Shown: in pieces, positions 16,357 through 25,314 of the stretch
Layout: each line of letters begins with the position of its first letter
Position numbering within the stretch: position 1 is the stretch's first letter
Source: Mycobacterium sp. shizuoka-1
GTDB taxonomy: Bacteria > Actinomycetota > Actinomycetes > Mycobacteriales > Mycobacteriaceae
Assembly (NCBI RefSeq): GCF_002723835.1
Contig: NZ_BEWG01000159.1
Coordinates: forward strand, 1-47,676
Direction of reading: 5' to 3'
DNA: 47,676 nucleotides
Translations under genes and position numbers: made by a program
Notes under the pieces: generated by a model
The model's input: the letters and a program-made list of their open reading frames with translations, nothing else
What the model was told of the DNA's origin: nothing
Database searches by the model: none

Positions 16357-18605
16357 ATCGGCCTCAACAGGTTCTCGACGGTGATCGGCAGCTCGCGGAT
16401 CCGGCGACCGGTGGCATGGAAGATCGCGTTGGCGACCGCCGCTGCGACACCGCACACACCGATCTCGCCGATGCCGCGCACCCCGATCGGGTCCAGACCG
16501 AAATCCGGTTCGTCGACGAACGTGATGTCGAAATCGGGCCGATCGGCATGGGTCGGGACGTAGTACTCGCCGATGAGCTGGGCGGTGCTGGTGTCGTAGG
16601 GGACGCGTTCGAGCAGCGCCATGCCCACCCCGAACGTGATGCCGCCCATCACCTGGTTGTGCGCCAGCGCCGGATTGAGCACCCGCCCACAGTCCATCAC
16701 CGCGACCCAACGGGTCACCGCCGCACGCCCGATCTCCTCGTCGACCTCCACCTCGCAGAAGTGTGCGCCGAACGACTGCGAGACACGGTCGCGCCGGCGT
16801 CCCCCGTCCACGGAGACCGTGAAGCTCAGCTCGTCCAGATAGCGCTGCCCGCCGAGGGCGATCAGCTCGGCGACCGCCATCCGGTGATTCGCGCTGACCA
16901 CGTCGCCGTCTTCCACTCGGAGCAGGTCGCCGCCGTGAAACGGTGTTCGAGTGTCCGCTCCGACCAGCGCGACCAGCCGGCTGTTCCATTGCGCGGCAGC
17001 CGAATGCACGGCCGATCCGACGGTTGCCGTCGTCTGTGACGCTCCGCTGTAGGGGGCATCCGGGAACGCCGAGTCCCCGGACTCGAACACCACCTGCGCG
17101 GGCGACAAGCCACTGGCGTCGGCAGCGACCTGCCCCATGACCGTGCGGACACCCGTCCCGATCTCGTGGGTGGCCGAGGCGAACCGCACCGTGCCGTCGG
17201 CGGTGGTCGTCACACGGCACGACGCGGGCATCCGCCGGCCGGGGTAGGTGGCGGTGGCCATCCCCCAGCCCAGCCGAACACCGTTGTCGGACAACGACCG
17301 CGGCGCGTGCGGCCGCTTGTCCCAGCCGAACCGTTGTATCCCGATCTCGTAGCAGTCCAACAGATGCTTGCCCGACCAGGGTTTGCCGGCGGCCTGGTCG
17401 ACATCGGCGTGGTTGCGGATGCGCAGCTCCACCGGATCCACACCGAGCTCGACGGCGAGTTCGTCCATCGCCGATTCCAGCGCGAACAACCCGGGCGCCT
17501 CCCCCGGGCCGCGCATGAAACATGGTGTGGGCTCGTTGATCCGCGCGACCCGGTGCGAAACGACCAGCCGCGGGGTTCGATACAGCATGCGACTGGACAA
17601 CCCGGCCGGCTCGCAGAAGTGCGCCACCGTCGAGGTCTCGGTGACGGTGTGGTGTTCGATGCTCTGCAATGTCCCGGACCCGTCGGCGACCAGCCTCACC
17701 TGCTGGCGGGTGCGCGGCCGGTGCCCGGTGGAGGAGAACATCTGGGTGCGGGTCAGGACAAGCGAGACCGGGCGTCGGATCTCCCTGGCGGCGACCGCGC
17801 ACAGCACGACGTGCATCCACAGGAAGCTCTTCGAGCCGAACGCTCCGCCGACCAATGGCGCCACCACCCGCACCGACGACTCCGGCAGGCCCAGATACGC
17901 TGCCAGCGCGGCCCGTTCGCCGGTGATCCAGCGGGTGGTGTCGTGCACGACGAGCTGGTCGCCGTCCCACTCGGCGATGGTGGCCGACAGTTCGATCGGG
18001 TAGTGCGCGTGGCGCGGTGTGGTGTACTCCCCGGCGATGCGCACCCCGCCGGGCGGTTCGTCGGCCGGGCCGCGGTGGTCTTGCAACTTCTCCTCGTCGA
18101 GCTTGACGAAGTGATCCGGCAGGTAGCTGCCGTGGCGGATCTGGCCGTCCTTCTCGTCGGGCGGCGGCGCGGCGCCGAGCACCGCGTCGATGTCCGTTGC
18201 GGCCGGCTGGACCTCGTAGTCCAAGTCGAACAGCGAGGCCGCGTAGGTGGCGTCCTCCGGTGTCTGCGCGACCACCACCGCCATGTGCTGTCCGACGTGC
18301 TGGACCGTCAGATCCGACAACGGCGGTCGCCGCTCCAGCGGCAGGTCGAAGGTCAGATCCACCGGAAGGGGCTGCAGCGCCGGGCAATTCAACGGAGTGA
18401 GGACGTAAAGGACGCCAGGCGCGGCGGCCGCCCGGGCGCTGCTGCGCCGAAGCGACTCCGCCGTCACCACGCCGTGTGCCTCCTCGGACTGCACGAGTGC
18501 GGCATACGTCAGCCCGTCGACCACGGTGTCGGCGGTGTAGCGGGCTCGACCGGTGACCTTGTCCCGGCCCTCGACCCGGGCGACCGGCCGCCCGACCTGC
18601 GTCAC
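16353..18605 (-). CDS. Molybdenum hydroxylase, molybdopterin-binding catalytic subunit
   Basis: A 750-aa catalytic subunit. The ald_Xan_dh_C-type a/b hammerhead domain is at about residues 8-115 (RVEGRDKVTGRARYTAD). The molybdopterin-binding region contains GGAFGSK, GPGEAPGLFALE and a late GVRGIGEIGVCG with the Glu expected as the catalytic base. Together with the FAD subunit it most resembles PaoC/YagR aldehyde oxidoreductases, although related enzymes hydroxylate N-heteroaromatic rings. The GTG at 18605 overlaps the OYE-like gene stop (GTGA). Maturation would need a XdhC/PaoD-type chaperone, which is not in this window. Confidence 0.9.
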   Translation of the reverse strand: MTQVGRPVARVEGRDKVTGRARYTADTVVDGLTYAALVQSEEAHGVVTAESLRRSSARAAAAPGVLYVLTPLNCPALQPLPVDLTFDLPLERRPPLSDLTVQHVGQHMAVVVAQTPEDATYAASLFDLDYEVQPAATDIDAVLGAAPPPDEKDGQIRHGSYLPDHFVKLDEEKLQDHRGPADEPPGGVRIAGEYTTPRHAHYPIELSATIAEWDGDQLVVHDTTRWITGERAALAAYLGLPESSVRVVAPLVGGAFGSKSFLWMHVVLCAVAAREIRRPVSLVLTRTQMFSSTGHRPRTRQQVRLVADGSGTLQSIEHHTVTETSTVAHFCEPAGLSSRMLYRTPRLVVSHRVARINEPTPCFMRGPGEAPGLFALESAMDELAVELGVDPVELRIRNHADVDQAAGKPWSGKHLLDCYEIGIQRFGWDKRPHAPRSLSDNGVRLGWGMATATYPGRRMPASCRVTTTADGTVRFASATHEIGTGVRTVMGQVAADASGLSPAQVVFESGDSAFPDAPYSGASQTTATVGSAVHSAAAQWNSRLVALVGADTRTPFHGGDLLRVEDGDVVSANHRMAVAELIALGGQRYLDELSFTVSVDGGRRRDRVSQSFGAHFCEVEVDEEIGRAAVTRWVAVMDCGRVLNPALAHNQVMGGITFGVGMALLERVPYDTSTAQLIGEYYVPTHADRPDFDITFVDEPDFGLDPIGVRGIGEIGVCGVAAAVANAIFHATGRRIRELPITVENLLRPI

Positions 18606-19690
18606 GTGAACGCCCTGGTGTACTGCGGCGGGTACGGCAGCGCCACGCCGAGAGCGGCGGCCGCGCGGCGCACCCACGCCGGGTCACGCAGCAACGCCCG
18701 AGCCAGGAACACCGCGTCGGCCTGCTGGTCGTCGACGATGCGCGCAGCTTGTTCGGGTTCGGTGATCAGTCCGACCGCCGAGGCAGGCACGCCGGCCTTG
18801 CTGCGCAGCGCCTCGGCGAAGGCCACCTGGTAACCGGGGCCCACCGGGATCGCGGCGTCCGGCACGAGCCCACCGGTGGAGACATCCATCAGGTCGACGC
18901 CGAGTTCGGTGAGCCGGGTGGCGAGCACAACGGACTCCTCGAGCGTCCAGCCCGGCCGCGGGTCGTCGGTGTCACCGGCCAGCCAATCCGTTGCCGACAC
19001 CCGGAAGAACAACGGCAGCTCGTCCGGCCACTGAGCGCGGACCGCCGACACCACCTCGACGGCGAAACGCAGGCGGTTCTCCAAGGATCCGCCGTAATGG
19101 TCGGTGCGAGCGTTGGCGGCCGGGGACAGGAACTGGTGAATCAGGTAGCCGTGCGCGCCGTGCAGCTCCAGCACCCGGAAGCCGGCCTGGGCCGCCCGGC
19201 GGGCCGCCGCGGCGAACGCGTCGACGATCGCGGCGATCTGTGCGGTATCGAGTTCGGCCGGCGCAGGCAGCCGCCCGAACGGCACCGCACTGGGGCCGAC
19301 GGTCGGCCAGCTCTGCGGCGACCGGGTCTCGTCGGGCCAGGGCCGCCCGGTCGAGCCCTTTCGCCCGGCGTGCACAAGCTGGATCCCCGGGACCGCGCCC
19401 TGTCCGGAGATGAACTCGGTGATGCGGCGAAAGTGTGCCATCTGCAGGTCATTCCACAAGCCAAGGTCGTAGATGCTGCTGCGGCCCACCGGGTCGACCG
19501 CGGTCGCCTCGGTCATCACCAGCGCCGCACCCCCGACCGCACGGGCACCGAGGTGTTGCAGATGCCAGTCCGTCGGCGACCCCATCTCCGGGCCGTCCGG
19601 GACCGCCGAGAACTGCATCATCGGTGACATCCACGCCCGGTGGGCGAAGGTGACTCCGCGCAGCGTCAACGGGCTGAAGAGCTCGGTCAC
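18602..19690 (-). CDS. NADH:flavin oxidoreductase, old yellow enzyme (YqjM-like)
   Basis: A 362-aa FMN TIM-barrel reductase for activated C=C bonds. QLVHAGRKGS, ELHGAHGYLIHQFLSP and NARTDHYGGSLENR are signature segments of the YqjM class. The N-terminal strand reads MSPMMQFSA, so the redox-tuning Cys of classical YqjM (MSPMC) is replaced by Met25. The ATG at 19690 overlaps the amidohydrolase stop (ATGA). In this operon it could saturate an enone, enoate or ring intermediate. That role is inferred from context. Confidence 0.87.
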   Translation of the reverse strand: MTELFSPLTLRGVTFAHRAWMSPMMQFSAVPDGPEMGSPTDWHLQHLGARAVGGAALVMTEATAVDPVGRSSIYDLGLWNDLQMAHFRRITEFISGQGAVPGIQLVHAGRKGSTGRPWPDETRSPQSWPTVGPSAVPFGRLPAPAELDTAQIAAIVDAFAAAARRAAQAGFRVLELHGAHGYLIHQFLSPAANARTDHYGGSLENRLRFAVEVVSAVRAQWPDELPLFFRVSATDWLAGDTDDPRPGWTLEESVVLATRLTELGVDLMDVSTGGLVPDAAIPVGPGYQVAFAEALRSKAGVPASAVGLITEPEQAARIVDDQQADAVFLARALLRDPAWVRRAAAALGVALPYPPQYTRAFT

Positions 19691-20694
19691 GATGCCACCA
19701 ACGGGGTCCGACGCTGCGCCCGCACCCCAAGAAAGGCGTGGGCGGCGCGGTGCAACGCCGCCGCACCCGGCCCGTGCTCGACGGCGAACCGCGCCGGGTC
19801 CGTCTCGGCCATGTCGAAGGGATAGTCGCTGCCGCAGAGGATCTTGTCCGCCCCGGCGATCTCGGTCAGCAACGCCAGCTGCGCGGTGCCGTGGGTCACG
19901 GTGTCGAAGTACAGCTCACGGATCGTCTCGCCGGGCGATCGGATCGCCCGGGCACTGACGTCGGTACGGGCCGACCAGGCATGGCTCCATCGCCCCACCA
20001 GACCGGGGGCGCAACCGCCGCCGTGCACGAAACAGATGCGCAGGTCGGGTAGTTCGTCGACCAGACCGCTCAGGAGCAGCGTGGCCACCGCGGTGGCGGA
20101 TTCGACCGGATTTCCGATCAGGTTGCTCAGGTAATAGCTCGACCATTCGTCACGGGCCAGCTGCATGGGGTGCACCAGCACGGCCAGATCGAGCCGGGCG
20201 GCCTCGACCAGGACGTGCCGCAACGGGTCGCTGTCCAGCGAGCCGCTGCCCACCAAGGGCGGAATAGCCACGCCGGCGATGCCCTCGATCGCGGCCATCG
20301 TCTCCAGGTGACGGGTGGCCTGCGCGTTGTCGCCGAGGGCGACCATGCCCAACCCGGCCAACCGGCCACCGTGGCCCGCGACGACCCGTCCCAGCGCGGT
20401 GTTGAAGGCGTCGGCATAGCCGCTCGCATCGGCGCCGGCGACGAGCGGAAACGCGAACGGCGGCGCCGACAGCACCCGCACGCCGACGCCGGCCCGGTCC
20501 ATGTCGGCGACAGCCGCTGCCGGATCGCTCATCGCGTCGGTGGCGATCGACAGCGGCAGATCACCGAGATAGAGCTGTCCGTCGCGGTCGTGCATCGGTC
20601 CGTAAGGAGCGCCCGGCGGCAGGTCGAACAGCTCTCGGGGCAGCCAGTGCGCGTGGACGTCGACGACGCCGTCGGCGATCGGGGTGGTGATCAC
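19687..20694 (-). CDS. Amidohydrolase-2 family protein (ACMSD/decarboxylase-like)
   Basis: A 335-aa TIM-barrel metal enzyme. The HxH metal site is VDVHAHW (His14, His16), with later HPMQL, FVHGGG and the C-terminal GSDYPF Asp. This subfamily contains non-oxidative decarboxylases of hydroxylated aromatic acids, such as gamma-resorcylate decarboxylase, ACMSD and 3,6-dihydroxypicolinate decarboxylase, as well as hydrolases. In this setting, after a ring hydroxylase, decarboxylation or ring hydrolysis are both plausible. The GTG at 20694 overlaps the cupin stop (GTGA). Confidence 0.82.
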   Translation of the reverse strand: MITTPIADGVVDVHAHWLPRELFDLPPGAPYGPMHDRDGQLYLGDLPLSIATDAMSDPAAAVADMDRAGVGVRVLSAPPFAFPLVAGADASGYADAFNTALGRVVAGHGGRLAGLGMVALGDNAQATRHLETMAAIEGIAGVAIPPLVGSGSLDSDPLRHVLVEAARLDLAVLVHPMQLARDEWSSYYLSNLIGNPVESATAVATLLLSGLVDELPDLRICFVHGGGCAPGLVGRWSHAWSARTDVSARAIRSPGETIRELYFDTVTHGTAQLALLTEIAGADKILCGSDYPFDMAETDPARFAVEHGPGAAALHRAAHAFLGVRAQRRTPLVAS

Positions 20695-21131
20695 CTGGCG
20701 GCCAGGTCGAGGGCGGCGTTGGCGCTGTCCAGATGCTCCACGGTGGTGAACACCAGATCATCCTCACCGATGTTCTCGATGTCGTGCAAAAGGAACTCGC
20801 CGGGGCCGAAGTGGAAATGTCGCGTCTCGCCGGCCTGATACGAAACCTCGCGCACAGTGCCGTCGTGGGTGTGTTGCCGGCTACGGCCCGCCTTGACCGC
20901 AGTCCAGAAGTAGTCCAGCACATGCCGGTGTGCGTGCCAGCGCTCACCGGGAGCCAGCCGGATCTCCCAGACTCGGACCCGGTCGTTCTGGCTCAGCAGC
21001 CGCGACCCGACGTGACCGTCGTGGGCGTGTTCGGTGAACTCGAGGCGCAGCCAATCGGGCCAGGTTTCGAAGTCGGTGGCGACCAGTTCGCCCGCCAGCG
21101 GCAGGTCGACCAGGAAAGTGTTGTCGGACAT
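20691..21131 (-). CDS. Small cupin-domain protein
   Basis: A 146-aa single-domain beta-barrel. The likely metal ligands are in RWHAHRHVLDYFW (first cupin motif) and HFHFGPGEFLLHDIEN (second motif). Such proteins may be isomerases, dioxygenases or regulators of small molecules, and the sequence does not decide. The ATG at 21131 was chosen because AAAGGA lies directly upstream. An in-frame GTG five codons earlier would put that Shine-Dalgarno inside the gene. It lies 21 bp after the flavoprotein gene and overlaps the amidohydrolase gene by four bases. Confidence 0.75.
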   Translation of the reverse strand: MSDNTFLVDLPLAGELVATDFETWPDWLRLEFTEHAHDGHVGSRLLSQNDRVRVWEIRLAPGERWHAHRHVLDYFWTAVKAGRSRQHTHDGTVREVSYQAGETRHFHFGPGEFLLHDIENIGEDDLVFTTVEHLDSANAALDLAAR

Positions 21132-21152
21132 CGGTTTTCCTTTCACAAGTGG

Positions 21153-22343
21153 TTAACGTCCGGGTCCGTACAACCCGAAACGAAGGTCTGGGTCGCCGGG
21201 CACCCAGGTGTTGCGGAACTGGGAACGCTCCCCCATGTCCACGACGCGGCGCAGCAGCGCGTCGCTGAGCTGGAGCTGGGCCGGTTCCCATTTGGTCAGC
21301 GCCGAGACGATGTCACCGCCGGCCTCGTCGAGGGCGCCGGCCAGCGCCCAGGCGTCGGCGGCCGCTTTCGCGGTTCCCGCCGCGGCGTGGGGACGCGACG
21401 CGCAGGCGGCGTCACCGATGAGCGCGACTCGCCCCTGAGCCATCCGCGCCGACCGCACATCGGAAAGCACCTGTAGATAGGGTGTTTCGGTGGCGGTGAC
21501 CACCTCGGCGACCGCGGGGGCGAACAGCTGCTGCGCCGCGGCACGCATCTCGGTGACGTAGCGGTCTTGGACCTGTCCGGGGTGCACGGACACCGCACCG
21601 TGGAAACCTCGCTTGTCGATCAGCATCTCGGTCAGGTCGGGTCCCGGTGTGACGTTGCGGTACCAGACGTAGTTCATCAGCCGCTGCCCGACGTCCAGGC
21701 CGTCCTCGCCGGGGATCGGGTACATGGTGATGTGGGTACCCGGGGCCAGGTTGTAGGTGATGGCGTCGTCGAGGGTCACGCGGGTCTGCTCGCCCAGCGC
21801 CGACCACGCCACGGTGCCCCGCCAGCCGATGTAGCCGGAATAGGCCAGGGTGGCGTCGGGGTCGAAGCGCTCCCGTGCCGTCGAGGTGATCCCGTCGGCG
21901 AACACGACCAGATCGGCCGAGGCGGTGGCGCCGCTGACGAATCGCACCGTGGCCCGCTCCGCGTCCTGGCTGAAGCCGCAGGCGTACTCGCCGTGGTGGT
22001 AGTGCTCGATACCGAAGTCCGCCAGCAGCGCCCGGTAGAAGGTCCCCCAGGAGGTATAGGTCCAGGTGGCCTTCTCCCGATGCGCGATCGCGCCGTCGCG
22101 TTGCAGGTACTGGATGTAGGACGTCGAGGTGCGCAGATCGGCGAGGTCCTGGCTGCTGCGTTCGGTGAACCACCGCACGGTGTCGGGTTGCAACACGATG
22201 CCGCTGCCCCGCCCGTCCAGTGCGGTCGGGGTGCGTTCGTAGACGTCGACCTGGAATCCCAAGTCGCGCAGCAGCAGTGCGGTGGTGAGGCCGCCGATGG
22301 ATCCGCCGACGACGACGGCCGTTGCGCAGGTGTACGCGGTCAT
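21153..22343 (-). CDS. FAD-dependent monooxygenase, 2,6-dihydroxypyridine 3-hydroxylase-like
   Basis: A 396-aa single-component aromatic hydroxylase. The FAD Rossmann motif VVVGGSIGGLTTALLLRDLG is at about residues 10-29. The ribityl-binding motif is GRVALIGDAACASRPHAAAG. The segments YPIPGEDG and VWYRNVTPGPDLTEML follow the pattern I remember from Arthrobacter nicotine-pathway dihydroxypyridine hydroxylase. I infer a hydroxylated pyridine or similar small ring as substrate. The ATG at 22343 overlaps the MFS gene stop (ATGA). Confidence 0.82.
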   Translation of the reverse strand: MTAYTCATAVVVGGSIGGLTTALLLRDLGFQVDVYERTPTALDGRGSGIVLQPDTVRWFTERSSQDLADLRTSTSYIQYLQRDGAIAHREKATWTYTSWGTFYRALLADFGIEHYHHGEYACGFSQDAERATVRFVSGATASADLVVFADGITSTARERFDPDATLAYSGYIGWRGTVAWSALGEQTRVTLDDAITYNLAPGTHITMYPIPGEDGLDVGQRLMNYVWYRNVTPGPDLTEMLIDKRGFHGAVSVHPGQVQDRYVTEMRAAAQQLFAPAVAEVVTATETPYLQVLSDVRSARMAQGRVALIGDAACASRPHAAAGTAKAAADAWALAGALDEAGGDIVSALTKWEPAQLQLSDALLRRVVDMGERSQFRNTWVPGDPDLRFGLYGPGR

Positions 22344-23686
22344 GACTGGTTCTCCTCGGTGGGCATGGGTGCGCCCTTGGTCTCGGTGGCGAAGGCCAGG
22401 CCGACGACGGCGATCAGGCCCAGGGTGGCGACCCAGGCGGTGGCCTGGCCGAGGTTGCCGCCGAACCAGGTCGTCGCGATGACACCCGCGGTCAGCGGCC
22501 CCAATGCGGTGACGTAGCGACCGACGCTGTTGCACACCGCCAGCGCGGTGGCGCGCACGCTGGGCGGAAACAGCTCCGGCGCATAGATGAAGGTGCCGGA
22601 CAGCGCACCGAACAGGCCGAAGCCGAGAATCGGCATGGTGGCGATGAATTCGGGGTAACTCCGGTCGAACGGGAACGCCCACGCGATGGCCGCGGCCGAG
22701 ACCGTGAAGCTCATCAAGAACGTCGTCTTGCGGCCGATCAGGTCGGCGATGAACCCCCAGGAGGCGTACCCGACGACTCCGCCCGCGTTGAACAGCATGG
22801 CGGCGAGCGCGACGCGGTGATCGGCCGTACCGGCAGGCAGTCCGGCCGCGGCGGTGAGCTGCCTGATGATCTGGGGGTACCAGGTCGACACGCTCCAGAA
22901 GGCGATCAACGCTCCAGTGGCCAGCGCCGTGCACACCAGCATCGGGCGCAGGAACGGCGTGCCGAACAGCCGCCACAGCACGAACCGGTCATGGACTGTA
23001 CTCATGCCCTGCGCTTTTCGCTGCCGACGGGAATGCAGGTGAGCGCTGATCTCCGGCGGCTCGGGCACGAAGCGCCGGATGAACCACACCACCAGAGCGG
23101 GCAGGCCGGCCAGCATCAGCATGGCCCGCCAGCCCTGACCGCCCAGCAGGGCGTAGGCGCCGGCGGCGGCGAAGAAGCCGGCCGCATAGCCCGACATCAT
23201 CACGCCACCGGCCCGTGCACGGAATCGGTTGCGCCAGGTCTCGGCGATCAGCGCCGCCCCCACCGGCGCCTCGACCCCGGACCCGAGACCCGCGATGAAC
23301 CGCAAAATGCCCAGCTGCCACCAGTTGTCGACGAACGCCGCCGCCGCACTGAACACCGCATAGGTGAGGATGCCCGCGGAGAGCACCCGGGTGCGGCCGA
23401 AATAGTCGGCCAGGATCCCGAACAGGATGCCGCCGGTCGCCCAGCCGGCCAGGAACAACGCCATCGTGAGGCCGCCGTAGAGCCCGATGGCGGCACGGTC
23501 GGCGTCGATCCCGCTGTTGGGCAGCAGCTCGGTCATCGCGGGCCCGAGGACCAGCACGTAGAGACTGCCCGCGAAGCCGTCCAGGCCCCAGCCCAGCGTG
23601 GTGCCGGCCAGCACCAGCCACTGCGTCCGGCTGATCTCCTGGCGCCAGCCGGCGCCGGCGGTCGGCGCGGTGCGCTCAATGGTCAT
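22340..23686 (-). CDS. MFS transporter (AAHS/sugar-porter-like)
   Basis: A 448-aa membrane protein with about twelve hydrophobic segments. The loop 2-3 motif GILADYFGRTRVL and the loop 8-9 motif GFIADLIGRKTTF mark the major facilitator family. The pattern resembles aromatic-acid:H+ symporters. A long cytoplasmic loop with His/Arg/Gln (SRRQRKAQG) joins the two halves. GAGGGGA precedes the ATG at 23686. It is coupled to the hydroxylase gene by an ATGA overlap, so it probably imports the pathway substrate. Confidence 0.88.
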   Translation of the reverse strand: MTIERTAPTAGAGWRQEISRTQWLVLAGTTLGWGLDGFAGSLYVLVLGPAMTELLPNSGIDADRAAIGLYGGLTMALFLAGWATGGILFGILADYFGRTRVLSAGILTYAVFSAAAAFVDNWWQLGILRFIAGLGSGVEAPVGAALIAETWRNRFRARAGGVMMSGYAAGFFAAAGAYALLGGQGWRAMLMLAGLPALVVWFIRRFVPEPPEISAHLHSRRQRKAQGMSTVHDRFVLWRLFGTPFLRPMLVCTALATGALIAFWSVSTWYPQIIRQLTAAAGLPAGTADHRVALAAMLFNAGGVVGYASWGFIADLIGRKTTFLMSFTVSAAAIAWAFPFDRSYPEFIATMPILGFGLFGALSGTFIYAPELFPPSVRATALAVCNSVGRYVTALGPLTAGVIATTWFGGNLGQATAWVATLGLIAVVGLAFATETKGAPMPTEENQS

Positions 23687-23724
23687 GAGATCCCCTCACT
23701 GCGTTGTGAATTCGTCATTTCGGT

Positions 23725-25209
23725 TCAGTTCAGCCGGCCCGGTTGCTGATCGCCGTACCAGTCGACCGAGTCGGGCGCGGTGCGCACGACGATGGTCTTG
23801 ATCCAGGAGAAGTCGTCGAACGACTCGGTGCCGGCGTCCTTGCCGACACCGGACTCCTTCACCCCGCCCCACGGCAACGACGGCTCGAGGCGGTGGTGGT
23901 CGTTGACCCACACCATTCCGGCGACGATCCGTGACGCGACCCGGTGGGCACGGCCGACGTCGGCGGTCCACACCCCGGCGCCGAGCCCGTAGCGGTTGTC
24001 GTTGGCCATCCGCACCGCGTCGGCCTCCTCGTCGAACGGGATCACCACCGCGACCGGGCCGAAGATTTCCTGCTGTGCGACCGACATCGCCATGGTCGCC
24101 TCGGACAGCACAGTGGGTTCCAGGAAGAAACCCGTGCGCAGTTCGGCAGGCAATGCCGGTACGCCGCCGCCGGCGGCCACTCGGGCCCCTTTCGCGACGC
24201 CTGCGTCGATCAGCAGACGCACCTTGTCCCGCTGGGCGGCGCTGATCAGCGGCCCCATCTGGGTGCTCGGCGCCGTGGGATCACCGATCCGGATCGCCCG
24301 CGCCCGGGCGGCGAGCGCCTCGACGAACGGGGCATAGCTCCCCCGCTGGACCAGGAAACGCGAACCGGCGACACAGGATTGGCCGGCCGCGACGAACGCC
24401 GCGAATGCCGCGCCTTCGGCGGCGGCCACCGGATCGACGTCGTCGAACACCAGGATCGGGGTTTTACCGCCGAGTTCGGCGGTGACCCGGGCGAACCGCG
24501 ACGCCGTGGCGACTGCTGCCGCGCGGCCCGCCTCGGTGCCACCGGTCAGGGTGATCTTCGCGACGTCGGGGTGGTGGGTGAGCCGTTCTCCGGCGGGGCG
24601 GCCACCGGTCACGACGGAGAGCACCCCGTCGGGAAGCCCGGCATCGGTGAGGATTTCGGCGAGCGCCAGCGTGGTGAGCGGAGTGAGTTCCGACGGCTTG
24701 ACCACCACGGTGTTGCCGTTGGCCAGCGCCGCGGACAGGCTGCGGGCCAGGATCAGCATCGGATGGTTGAACGGGGTGATGATGCCGCACACGCCGAGCG
24801 GCAGCCGCTGCTGGTAGGTGAGGTAGGGGCCGTCGCCGGGCAGGACCGCGGTGCGTTGCGCGGCCAGCAGGCCCGCGTTGTACCGGAACCACTCCGGCAC
24901 CCGCGACAGTTGCGCGCGGGTCTCGGTGATCGGACGCCCGTTGTTCTGCGCCTCTAGGGTGTAAAGGCGTTCGGTTGCCGCCTCGATCGCGTCCGCCATC
25001 CGCAGCAGCAAGCGGCCCCGGTCGCTGCGGGTCATCTGGGGCCACGGTCCGCTGTCGAAAGCCGCGCGCGCCCGGGCCACCGCCGCGTCCACGTCGGCTG
25101 CCGACGCCTCCGGCACCGTCGCGAGGACAGCCCCGGTCGACGGGTTGACGATGTCCCGGGTGTCCGGTGTCGGCGTCTCGGTGGTCAGATAGCGCATCGG
25201 AGTCGTCAT
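23725..25209 (-). CDS. NAD(P)-dependent aldehyde dehydrogenase
   Basis: A 494-aa enzyme. The catalytic Cys279 (GQSCVAGSR) and general-base Glu245 (AELGGKTP) are present, as are the Asn/Lys segment TPFNHP and the cofactor motif TGGTEAGR (often GSTEVG). QEIFGPVAVV and PWGGVKESG are further signatures. The ATG at 25209 (MTTPMRYL) is preferred over an upstream GTG-type start because the extra residues are not family sequence. It is the first gene of the minus-strand operon, 38 bp before the MFS gene, and divergent from the PucR-type regulator. Confidence 0.9.
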   Translation of the reverse strand: MTTPMRYLTTETPTPDTRDIVNPSTGAVLATVPEASAADVDAAVARARAAFDSGPWPQMTRSDRGRLLLRMADAIEAATERLYTLEAQNNGRPITETRAQLSRVPEWFRYNAGLLAAQRTAVLPGDGPYLTYQQRLPLGVCGIITPFNHPMLILARSLSAALANGNTVVVKPSELTPLTTLALAEILTDAGLPDGVLSVVTGGRPAGERLTHHPDVAKITLTGGTEAGRAAAVATASRFARVTAELGGKTPILVFDDVDPVAAAEGAAFAAFVAAGQSCVAGSRFLVQRGSYAPFVEALAARARAIRIGDPTAPSTQMGPLISAAQRDKVRLLIDAGVAKGARVAAGGGVPALPAELRTGFFLEPTVLSEATMAMSVAQQEIFGPVAVVIPFDEEADAVRMANDNRYGLGAGVWTADVGRAHRVASRIVAGMVWVNDHHRLEPSLPWGGVKESGVGKDAGTESFDDFSWIKTIVVRTAPDSVDWYGDQQPGRLN

Positions 25210-25244
25210 GGCTATGAGTGTCGTCACGTTCCGAAGCCCACTCA

Positions 25245-25304
25245 ATGTCTAGAGAGACATACTTGTGGCAGATACATGTCTCTGCCAACACTGCCATGCG
25301 GCAG
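25245..25304. promoter_or_regulatory. Cluster of palindromes in the divergent control region
   Basis: Three dyads lie in 60 bp. ATGTCT-AGAG-AGACAT is at 25245-25260. GGCAGA-N8-TCTGCC is at 25267-25286. CTGCC-ATGC-GGCAG is at 25291-25304. ATGTCT occurs again at 25276-25281. This is the control region shared by the catabolic operon and the PucR-type regulator, so these are candidate operators. Confidence 0.55.
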
Positions 25305-25314
25305 AATCGGTGGT

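Noticed and set aside
16357..18687. Long upstream extension of the 2Fe-2S subunit frame
   Set aside because: The ferredoxin-like domain begins at the ATG at 16356. The extension is a shadow of the molybdopterin-subunit gene.
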